From the NCBI GenBank assembly GCA_023433225.1, contig JAEZDQ010000163.1, positions 1-7,580 on the forward strand: 7,580 nt of DNA, in the 5' to 3' direction. Shown here in pieces: positions 1-5,140 of the stretch. Each line of letters opens with the position of its first letter. Within the stretch, counting starts at the first letter, position 1. Under the pieces are notes generated by a model, which saw only the letters and a list, made by a program, of their open reading frames with translations, ran no database searches and was not told the DNA's origin. The translations under genes were made by a program, and so were the position numbers. The stretch comes from Bacteroidota bacterium (GTDB lineage Bacteria > Bacteroidota > Bacteroidia > Flavobacteriales > Weeksellaceae).

Positions 1-30
1 GCTCTGTCAGAAAAGAGATTTGGCAGATGA
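1..30 (+). CDS. C-terminal tail of IS orfA (partial)
   Basis: Reading from base 1 gives ALSEKRFGR followed by TGA at 28-30. This resembles the LKDxLSxKx tails that end orfA proteins in IS407-type elements, where orfA supplies the helix-turn-helix DNA-binding part of the transposase. The tail overlaps the start of orfB. With this choice orfB lies in the +1 frame relative to orfA, not the -1 frame usual for programmed slippage in IS3 elements. The frame ending at TAA 33-35 would fit -1 slippage but its residues look less like an orfA tail. Only nine codons are visible, so the call is tentative. Confidence 0.3.
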   Translation, partial: ALSEKRFGR

Positions 31-817
31 GTTAAAAACTGAAAAGCAAATAAGTACTGCCAGAGCCTGTCGCATCATCGGATTGGAACGTTCGGGATAT
101 TACTATCAAAGTATAAAAGACGATACACCAGTAGAGTGTCGATTGCTTTATTATGCCGAAAAACTTCCGTCAAGAGGTTGTCCGGAATACACCAAACGCA
201 TCAGAAAGGAAGGTTATGGGTGGAACCATAAACGGATCGAAAGGATTTACCGTAAGTTAGGACTGAACAAACGCAGAAGGAAAGTCAAACGTCGCATCCC
301 CAATCCGGACAAAGAATACTTATTGCAGCCGATTGCACCCAACATTACCTGGAGCATGGATTTTATGAGTGATGTGTTGGAGAACGGAAGAAAAATACGG
401 ATACTGAATGTTATAGACGATTACAACCGGGAGGCATTAATGTGTGAGATAGATTATAGTTTTCCTTCAGAAAAGGTAGTCCGACTTGTAGAACGGCTCA
501 TTGACTGGTATGGAAAACCAAGCAGTATCCGTACGGATAATGGCACGGAGTTCATCGCAAAAGCTTTTGAGGGCTTTTGCTCCAACTCCTCGATCCGGCA
601 TATCCGAATCCAGAAAGGAAAGCCCATGCAGAACGGATTTTGTGAACGATTCAACAAAACATTTAGAGAAGATGTGCTAGATGCTTATTGGTTTGAAAAT
701 ATCGAACAGGCAAGAACCATCGCCCAAGACTGGATGGATGATTACAACAATCATCATCCCCATTCAAGTTTAGCTGATTGTTCACCTATTGAATTTAAAT
801 TGAAAAGAAGTGCGTAA
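20..817 (+). CDS. IS3-family transposase OrfB (DDE integrase core)
   Basis: This 265-residue protein is the catalytic half of an IS3-family transposase. It cuts and joins the IS ends, normally as an OrfAB fusion made by frameshifting from orfA. Residues 1-30 hold the end of a helix-turn-helix-like segment (ARACRIIGLERSGYYY). Residues 45-95 are the HTH_21-type region, including the RKEGYGWNHKRIERIY stretch and a very basic KRRRKVKRR. The rve integrase core follows from about 105. The catalytic triad is visible: D114 in WSMDF, D173 in RTDNGTEF and E209 in FCERF, with 35 residues between the last two. The C-terminal YNNHHPHSSL motif is typical of the family. The listed start is TTG at 20, but the frame is open upstream to the window edge, so the true start or fusion point is uncertain. 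There is no frameshift or internal stop. Confidence 0.9.
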   Translation: MADELKTEKQISTARACRIIGLERSGYYYQSIKDDTPVECRLLYYAEKLPSRGCPEYTKRIRKEGYGWNHKRIERIYRKLGLNKRRRKVKRRIPNPDKEYLLQPIAPNITWSMDFMSDVLENGRKIRILNVIDDYNREALMCEIDYSFPSEKVVRLVERLIDWYGKPSSIRTDNGTEFIAKAFEGFCSNSSIRHIRIQKGKPMQNGFCERFNKTFREDVLDAYWFENIEQARTIAQDWMDDYNNHHPHSSLADCSPIEFKLKRSA

Positions 818-836
818 TTTGTTTAGTTTTGAATTG

Positions 837-858
837 TCGGAAAAATGGGGGACTTACA
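837..858 (+). repeat. Probable right terminal inverted repeat of the IS
   Basis: The stretch lies 20 bases after the orfB stop and contains a run of five G followed by ACTTACA. Read inward from the end it begins TGTAAGTCCCCC, with the TG start and C-run seen in IS407-type termini. The matching left repeat is outside the window, so the boundary is inferred. Confidence 0.55.
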
Positions 859-886
859 ATGTGGACATTAAAAAAATGATCCCATG

Positions 887-942
887 GAATTTATTAATCT
901 ACAATAAATTCTTAAAATAAAAACTCCGCATTCATCAGAATG
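887..942 (-). terminator. Inverted repeats downstream of the AGCS symporter gene; weak terminator candidate
   Basis: Two hairpins lie between the IS end and the stop codon of the minus-strand symporter gene. The first met by minus-strand transcription is CATTC/GAATG (929-933 with 938-942, four-base loop), followed on that strand by a T-rich stretch (GTTTTTATTTT). The second has 9-bp arms (887-895 with 903-911, seven-base loop, nearly all A/T), followed about 13 bases later by seven T. Neither is a textbook GC-rich terminator. Together they are the only visible candidates for ending the symporter transcript before the IS. Confidence 0.35.
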
Positions 943-959
943 ATAATTAAACAGAATAT

Positions 960-2411
960 TTATATTTCAAATGAGTCATCTTTGGTCGGATTCTCCCAAT
1001 AATCCGCATTTTTAATTCCTAAATCGGTGGGGTTGAAATGTGGGTCTTTTCCTGCTTTTTTCTGAGCGCGGTAATCTTTCAATGCTTTCAGGGCTGGTTT
1101 ACGAAGAATCAGAATTGCAATTAAGTTGAGCCAAGCCATACTTCCTACGCCAATATCGCCCAATATCCAAGCGGCATCGGCCGTTTTCACGGCTCCATAA
1201 TAGGTGGAGAAAAGTACCATGAACGCAATGACCCATTTTCCGTATTTGAAGTATTTGTTCTTTTTGTCTAAATAGGCGAAATTGGTTTCGGCCATATAAT
1301 AATAAGCGATAATCGTTGTAAAGGCAAAACAGAACAAAGCAATCGCAACAAAAGCTTTCCCCATGGCGGGGAATTCTTGCGCAATGGCATATTGCGTAAA
1401 TGCGGTATAGTCTACGCCGGGAATGTTTTCGACGATTGTTTCAGCACCCATGGGCGTCACGTTGTATTGGCCGGTAATCAAAATCATAAAAGCGGTTACG
1501 GTACAAACCAAAAGCGTATCCACATAAACGGAAAAAGCTTGCACCAACCCTTGTTTGGCCGGATGGGTTACAGCCGCAGCTGAAGCCGCGTGAGGAGCCG
1601 TTCCTTGTCCGGCTTCGTTGGAATAAATTCCGCGTTTTACGCCCCAAGAAATCGCTGCACCAATAATTCCGCCGAAGGCTTCCTCAAATCCGAATGCCGA
1701 TTTGAAAATCAAGGACAACATTGCAGGAACTTCTTCGATGTTCAATCCGATGATAATCAACCCCAATAGAATATATCCACCACTCATAATCGGGATGATG
1801 ATTTCGGAGAATTTGGAAATGCGTTTGATTCCTCCCGAAATGATAAGAATGACCAAAATGACCAAAGCGATGCCTGTGTAATGTGTGGGGATATTGAATG
1901 CGGTTTGAACGCTGCTGGAAATACTATTGCTCTGAACACTGGGTAAAAGAAGTCCGGTAGAGATGATGGTAACCAAAGCAAACAGCATGGCGTACCATTT
2001 GACGCCGATTCCTTTTTCGATATAAAAAGCGGGCCCGCCCCGGTATTCGCCGTCTTTCTTTTCTTTGTAAATCTGTCCGAGTGTGGCTTCAATATAAGCG
2101 GTTGCCGACCCCAAAATGGCAATTGTCCACATCCAAAATACTGCTCCGGGTCCGCCCATGGCGATGGCGGTTGCCACACCGACGATGTTCCCGGTTCCGA
2201 TGCGTCCGCAAAGTGCAATGGCAAATGCCTGAAAAGAGGAAACGCCCGAATCATTGGTTGCTTTGGCAAACAATAATTTGAGCATGTCGCGGAAGTTGGT
2301 AATTTGGAGAAACCTGGTGGCTATGGAAAAATAGATTCCGGCACCAATGCATAGCAATATCATGGCATTGCTCCAAATAATGCCGTTGATGGAATTTAGT
2401 ATGTCTGTCAT
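960..2411 (-). CDS. AGCS-family sodium:alanine/glycine symporter
   Basis: This 483-residue inner-membrane protein belongs to the alanine/glycine:cation symporter family (AlsT/DagA/AgcS-like), which imports small neutral amino acids with Na+ (or H+). Family blocks are clear: GRIGTGNIVG at 69-78, the GGPGAVFWMW signature at 86-95, RGGPAFYIEKG at 124-134, and RGIYSNEAGQGTAPHAASAA at 260-279. Roughly ten or eleven hydrophobic spans can be picked out between residue 10 and about 435. A basic cytoplasmic tail follows (KALKDYRAQKKAGK). The length is normal for the family and the frame is intact. It is transcribed alone, divergent from the toxin-antitoxin pair. The start chosen is the ATG at 2411, from which the N-terminus (MTDILNSINGIIW) aligns with the usual family start. 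Exact substrate (alanine, glycine, possibly D-forms) cannot be read from the sequence. Confidence 0.93.
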   Translation of the reverse strand: MTDILNSINGIIWSNAMILLCIGAGIYFSIATRFLQITNFRDMLKLLFAKATNDSGVSSFQAFAIALCGRIGTGNIVGVATAIAMGGPGAVFWMWTIAILGSATAYIEATLGQIYKEKKDGEYRGGPAFYIEKGIGVKWYAMLFALVTIISTGLLLPSVQSNSISSSVQTAFNIPTHYTGIALVILVILIISGGIKRISKFSEIIIPIMSGGYILLGLIIIGLNIEEVPAMLSLIFKSAFGFEEAFGGIIGAAISWGVKRGIYSNEAGQGTAPHAASAAAVTHPAKQGLVQAFSVYVDTLLVCTVTAFMILITGQYNVTPMGAETIVENIPGVDYTAFTQYAIAQEFPAMGKAFVAIALFCFAFTTIIAYYYMAETNFAYLDKKNKYFKYGKWVIAFMVLFSTYYGAVKTADAAWILGDIGVGSMAWLNLIAILILRKPALKALKDYRAQKKAGKDPHFNPTDLGIKNADYWENPTKDDSFEI

Positions 2412-2445
2412 GTGATGTGTTTAAGGCCTTAGCAAAGACTGATGC

Positions 2446-2453
2446 CAAAAATA
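2446..2453 (-). promoter_or_regulatory. Candidate -7 box for the symporter gene (TATTTTTG)
   Basis: Read on the minus strand this is TATTTTTG, an exact match to the Bacteroidota TAnnTTTG -7 element, ending 34 bases before the symporter ATG. No convincing TTG -33 box is present at the expected distance. The spacing would give a leader of roughly 25-30 bases. Confidence 0.4.
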
Positions 2454-2501
2454 GATTTTTTTTTAAGTTAATTGGTGATTGATGGTGGAAATTGTGAAGG
2501 G

Positions 2502-2516
2502 GTTTAATTAGTAAAC
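2502..2516. promoter_or_regulatory. Near-palindrome upstream of the toxin-antitoxin pair; possible operator
   Basis: GTTTA and TAAAC arms surround a five-base centre. It lies 14 bases before TAAATTTA (2530-2537), which matches the TAnnTTTG -7 box in all but the last base, and about 50 bases before the antitoxin start. Toxin-antitoxin operons are often autoregulated through palindromes placed like this. The short AT-rich arms could also be chance. Confidence 0.25.
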
Positions 2517-2565
2517 TAAAGAAATAATCTAAATTTACTTAATATTGAAACAATAAATTTTTGTT

Positions 2566-2781
2566 ATGTCTATTTCCATAAAAATCCCATTTGAAGAGCT
2601 TTTGCAGGTAATTGCTAATTTAAGTCGTGAAGAAAAGCGAAAAATTTCTGAAATACTGGAAAGAGAAAAAGGATTGACCAAGGAACATTGGAATGAGGCT
2701 CAGTCAAGAAAAGCAGCATTTGAAAAAGGCGAAATTGAATCAGAACCCTGGCAAGACATTAAAAAACGTTTATTGAGTTGA
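2566..2781 (+). CDS. Putative antitoxin of a RelE/ParE-type module
   Basis: This small 71-residue, highly charged protein is probably mostly helical. The N-terminus (MSISIKIPFEELLQVIANLSREEKRKISEIL) looks like the folded part. The C-terminus GEIESEPWQDIKKRLL resembles the tail of small 'addiction module component' antitoxins (xxPWxxxKxxL), the part that typically wraps the partner toxin. Its stop TGA overlaps the TTG start of the downstream toxin-like frame by four bases, the tight coupling usual for such pairs. In an intact module it would neutralise the toxin and repress its own promoter. Because the toxin frame is broken, it may now be an orphan antitoxin. The family call rests on the tail motif and the neighbour, so the function is inferred. 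Confidence 0.7.
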   Translation: MSISIKIPFEELLQVIANLSREEKRKISEILEREKGLTKEHWNEAQSRKAAFEKGEIESEPWQDIKKRLLS

Positions 2782-3081
2782 GCTACTCCATTTATTTTTT
2801 AACCCCTGCCGCTTTTGAACTGGATGAGGCTTTTAATTGGTATGAAAACATTCAGGCAGAATTAGGTGTTCGGTTTGTTGATCAAATTGATGCCTATTTA
2901 AATTTACTAAAGAAAATCCATATTCTTTTTCAGAATATGCAGATACTGATGGGTTGCATTCGTTTCCGATGAAAGATTTCCCATTTGTTATTATTTATTG
3001 GATAGCAGAGGAAAAAAGATTATTTACATCGACTCCGTGTTTCATGCTAAAAGAAAACCAAGGAATTATAAATCCATGTAA
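2778..3081 (+). pseudogene. RelE/ParE-family toxin broken by two single-base frameshifts
   Basis: A toxin of about 100 residues can be rebuilt from three frames. The first frame begins at TTG 2778, overlapping the antitoxin stop, and runs SYSIYFLTPAAFELDEAFNWYE through LLKKIHILF. As sequenced it goes out of frame in the T-run at 2926-2930 and stops near 2971. Restoring one T continues with SEYADTDGLHSFPMKDFPFVIIYWIAEEK from about 2933. A second loss in the A-run at 3012-3017 breaks the frame again. Restoring one A gives KIIYIDSVFHAKRKPRNYKSM and TAA at 3079-3081. The FPxVIIY...VFHAKRxP pattern is the RelE/ParE C-terminal signature. Family members are ribosome-dependent mRNA cleavers (RelE) or gyrase inhibitors (ParE); which applies cannot be told. 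Both lesions are one-base losses in homopolymers, so sequencing error is a real alternative to genuine decay. Confidence 0.8.
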
Positions 3082-3116
3082 TTGCTAAAACTTATTCAAC
3101 TCCCGGAATATTCGCC

Positions 3117-3124
3117 TAAATTTG
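3117..3124 (+). promoter_or_regulatory. Candidate -7 box for rimO (TAAATTTG)
   Basis: TAAATTTG is an exact match to the Bacteroidota TAnnTTTG -7 consensus. It ends 22 bases before the rimO ATG, implying a short leader of about 15-18 bases. No good TTG -33 box is visible at the usual spacing. Confidence 0.5.
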
Positions 3125-3146
3125 CACATTCAATTTTTCACGAAAT

Positions 3147-4451
3147 ATGCGTACAAAATCCACAGGAAAGAAACGAATCAACATCGTCACGCTGGGGTGT
3201 TCCAAAAATGTTTATGATTCAGAGGTTTTGATGGGGCAACTACAAGCCAACGGAAAAGATGTTGTGCATGAAAAGCGGGGTGAAATCGTGGTAATCAATA
3301 CCTGCGGATTCATTGACAATGCCAAAGAAGAATCCGTCAATACAATTCTGGATTATGTACAGCAAAAGGATGAAGGCCTGGTAGAAAAAGTCTTTGTGAC
3401 CGGATGCCTTTCGGAGCGATATAAACCTGATTTGGAAAGGGAAATCCCCGATGTGGACCAGTATTTCGGGACACGTGATCTGCCTTTGCTTCTGAAAGCT
3501 TTGGGCGCAGACTATAAACATGAACTGGTTGGGGAACGCCTGACCACCACGCCGCGTCATTATGCCTATCTGAAAATTTCTGAAGGCTGCGACCGTCCCT
3601 GTTCATTTTGTGCCATCCCGCTGATGCGTGGCGGCCATCGTTCCACGCCGATTGAAAATCTGGTCAAAGAAGCACAGAACCTTGCCAAGAACGGAACCAA
3701 AGAATTGATTCTGATTGCGCAGGATCTGACGTATTACGGATTGGACATTTATAAAAAGCGTGCTTTGGCCGATTTGCTGAAAGAATTGGTGAAAGTAGAA
3801 GGAATTCAGTGGATTCGTTTGCATTATGCATTCCCGAGCGGGTTTCCGGAAGATGTGCTGGACGTCATCAAGGATGAACCGAAAGTTTGTAATTACATCG
3901 ATATTCCTTTACAACATATTTCCACCGAAATATTGAAGTCCATGCGACGAGGTACAACGTTTGAAAAAACAAATGCTTTGCTGGATAAATTCCGGGAAAA
4001 GGTTCCGGGAATGGCGATTCGTACCACTTTGATTTGCGGTTATCCGGGCGAGACTGAGGAACATTTCCAAGAAATGAAAAATTGGGTTCAAAATCAACGA
4101 TTTGACCGCTTGGGATGCTTCACGTATTCGCATGAAGAAAACACAAATGCATTCGGATTGGTGGACAATGTTCCGGCCGAAGTGAAACAGCGTCGGGTCG
4201 ACGAAATCATGGAGGTTCAATCACAGATTTCATGGGAACTGAATCAGGAAAAAATCGGTAAAACTTTCAAAGTCCTTATTGACCGCAAGGAAGGAAATTA
4301 TTTTGTCGGACGGACAGAATTTGATTCTCCGGATGTGGACAATGAAGTGTTAATTCCTGCAGAAGATGTTTATTTGTCAATCGGAGAATTCGTCCAAGTT
4401 GAAATCGAGTCGGCAGAAGAATTTGATTTATTCGGAAAACTCCTTCCCTGA
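3147..4451 (+). CDS. rimO: Ribosomal protein S12 (aspartate) methylthiotransferase RimO
   Basis: This 434-residue radical-SAM methylthiotransferase adds a methylthio group to the beta-carbon of a conserved aspartate of ribosomal protein S12 (Asp89 in E. coli numbering), using two [4Fe-4S] clusters and S-adenosylmethionine. The N-terminal UPF0004 domain supplies C18 (VTLGCSKN), C53 (NTCGF) and C87 (TGCLSE) for the auxiliary cluster. The radical-SAM CxxxCxxC motif is C148, C152 and C155 (GCDRPCSFC). A C-terminal TRAM domain begins at about residue 373 (KTFKVLIDRKEGNYFVGRTE). LGCSKNVYDSE and CAIPLMRGGHRS favour RimO over the tRNA enzyme MiaB, which carries YGCQMN and VPYTRG-type motifs. Length is normal. 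The ATG at 3147 sits just after an exact -7 box. rimO appears monocistronic; it is housekeeping and not obviously tied to the nos genes that follow. Confidence 0.95.
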   Translation: MRTKSTGKKRINIVTLGCSKNVYDSEVLMGQLQANGKDVVHEKRGEIVVINTCGFIDNAKEESVNTILDYVQQKDEGLVEKVFVTGCLSERYKPDLEREIPDVDQYFGTRDLPLLLKALGADYKHELVGERLTTTPRHYAYLKISEGCDRPCSFCAIPLMRGGHRSTPIENLVKEAQNLAKNGTKELILIAQDLTYYGLDIYKKRALADLLKELVKVEGIQWIRLHYAFPSGFPEDVLDVIKDEPKVCNYIDIPLQHISTEILKSMRRGTTFEKTNALLDKFREKVPGMAIRTTLICGYPGETEEHFQEMKNWVQNQRFDRLGCFTYSHEENTNAFGLVDNVPAEVKQRRVDEIMEVQSQISWELNQEKIGKTFKVLIDRKEGNYFVGRTEFDSPDVDNEVLIPAEDVYLSIGEFVQVEIESAEEFDLFGKLLP

Positions 4452-4472
4452 TTTATTTTAAGACATTTTCAT

Positions 4473-4486
4473 GTTTCATATGAGAC
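4473..4486. repeat. Short near-palindrome after rimO
   Basis: GTTTCATATGAGAC is symmetric at six of seven base pairs and becomes fully pairable in RNA if the one G-T mismatch is allowed. It lies 22 bases after the rimO stop. No T-run follows, so it is a poor intrinsic terminator. It could be a weak mRNA end or a protein-binding site in the nos upstream region. Function unknown. Confidence 0.25.
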
Positions 4487-4537
4487 TCGTAATTTCATTT
4501 AATTGAATCCTTAAAAAATTTAGGAATATTTAGCTCT

Positions 4538-4553
4538 TATGATTTGAATCATA
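4538..4553. promoter_or_regulatory. Candidate CRP/FNR-family binding site upstream of nosC-nosZ
   Basis: The sequence TATGATTTGAATCATA is a perfect 16-bp palindrome with 7-bp arms around TG. Its core TGATnnnnATCA equals the core of the FNR box (TTGATnnnnATCAA); only the outermost base on each side differs. Its centre lies about 42 bases before the start point implied by the -7 box at 4576-4583, the place where class II CRP/FNR activators bind. nos genes in other bacteria are commonly activated by FNR/DNR/NnrR-type regulators under low oxygen and NO. The site is seen directly; the regulator is inferred. Confidence 0.55.
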
Positions 4554-4575
4554 GAAACCCCTGAAATCCTATTTT

Positions 4576-4583
4576 TACATTTG
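4576..4583 (+). promoter_or_regulatory. Candidate -7 box of the nosC-nosZ promoter (TACATTTG)
   Basis: TACATTTG is an exact match to the TAnnTTTG element. No TTG -33 box is found about 20 bases upstream, which fits a promoter that depends on an activator bound at the palindrome 4538-4553. The implied start is near 4588-4590. That makes the ATG at 4607 a more comfortable cytochrome start than the one at 4595. Confidence 0.5.
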
Positions 4584-4606
4584 TTGGAAACATAATGATA
4601 TTCAGG

Positions 4607-5104
4607 ATGAAAAAATTACTAATTATTTCGGCATTAAGTCTTCCTTTTTTATTTACCGCCTGTAAAAATGATGGTAAAGTGAATGATTCCACCGCCACGG
4701 AGAGCGAAAGCCCTTCGGTTACAGAGACAGAACAATCCAGCGACCCGAGCGAATATGACCCTACCAGGGGCGAGGGTAAATTTGATGCTTCAAATGTGAA
4801 CATCACTGGTTTTGACCCTGCACTTGCAGAAAAAGGCAAAGCTATCTCTGAAGTTAAGTGTTTTTCTTGTCACAAAATGACAGATGAGCGTTTGGTTGGC
4901 CCGGGATGGAAAGGGGTTACGGAAAGAAGAACGCCCCATTGGATTATGAATTTTGTCACCAATCCTGATCCTATGATTGACAAAGACCCGGAAGTTCAGG
5001 CCCAGCTCGAGATTTGTTTGGTGCGGATGCCCAATCAGAATATCGCAGATGAAGAAGCCAGAGCCATTGTTGAATTTATGCGCGAGGTGGACGGTGCCAA
5101 ATAG
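4607..5104 (+). CDS. Lipoprotein c-type cytochrome, probable electron donor to NosZ
   Basis: A small monoheme cytochrome c of 165 residues from ATG 4607 (169 from the in-frame ATG at 4595). The shorter form starts MKKLLIISALSLPFLFTAC, a classical lipoprotein signal with the lipidated Cys at residue 19 (23 in the long form), so it should be membrane-anchored on the periplasmic side. A Ser/Thr/Glu-rich linker of about 35 residues follows. The class I cytochrome domain has the heme motif CFSCH (residues 85-89, short numbering) and a likely axial Met in RMPNQN (Met141). An extra Cys lies four residues before that Met. It is followed after 36 bases by nosZ in the same direction with no terminator between, so the two are probably co-transcribed. 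Small c-type cytochromes often neighbour clade II nosZ and are thought to pass electrons from the quinol/cytochrome chain to the CuA site. That role is inferred from context; the name nosC is used only loosely. Confidence 0.88.
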   Translation: MKKLLIISALSLPFLFTACKNDGKVNDSTATESESPSVTETEQSSDPSEYDPTRGEGKFDASNVNITGFDPALAEKGKAISEVKCFSCHKMTDERLVGPGWKGVTERRTPHWIMNFVTNPDPMIDKDPEVQAQLEICLVRMPNQNIADEEARAIVEFMREVDGAK

Positions 5105-5140
5105 CACTTAAACTACGAAAACTCTTTAAATTACATTCAT

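Larger units (their letters stand above)
1..858 (+). mobile_element. IS3-family insertion sequence (IS407-like), right part only
   Basis: The left end lies outside the window. What is visible is the last codons of a probable orfA, a complete orfB transposase with a DD(35)E triad, and a right terminus that ends in CA, as IS3-family ends do. The motif WSMDFMSD and the following GRKIRxLNVIDDYxRE block resemble the IS407 group. The right boundary is inferred from the G-rich terminal motif GGGGGACTTACA ending at 858. Elements of this group normally duplicate 4 bp of target, so ATGT at 859-862 would be one copy, but the other copy cannot be seen. The transposase frame is uninterrupted, so the element may still be active. 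Confidence 0.85.

Noticed and set aside
1377..1583. Plus-strand open frames opposite the symporter (also 2081-2281)
   Set aside because: They are antisense to symporter signature regions and have no supporting features.
1784..2269. 161-codon minus-strand open frame
   Set aside because: It lies wholly inside the symporter gene in another frame of the same strand. Its translation is rich in Pro, Phe and Ser with no domain pattern, whereas the symporter frame carries clear family signatures.
3240..3560. Minus-strand open frames opposite rimO (also 3337-3606, 3603-3824 and 3909-4220)
   Set aside because: They are antisense to conserved radical-SAM coding sequence and show no start context or family features.
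3147..4451. MiaB (tRNA methylthiotransferase) as the identity of the radical-SAM gene
   Set aside because: LGCSKNVYDSE and IPLMRGGH motifs match RimO better than the YGCQMN and VPYTRG patterns of MiaB.
4790..5107. Minus-strand open frames opposite the cytochrome and nosZ (also 5326-5595, 5615-5878, 5863-6159, 6119-6331 and 6794-7024)
   Set aside because: All are shadows of strongly conserved coding frames on the plus strand.
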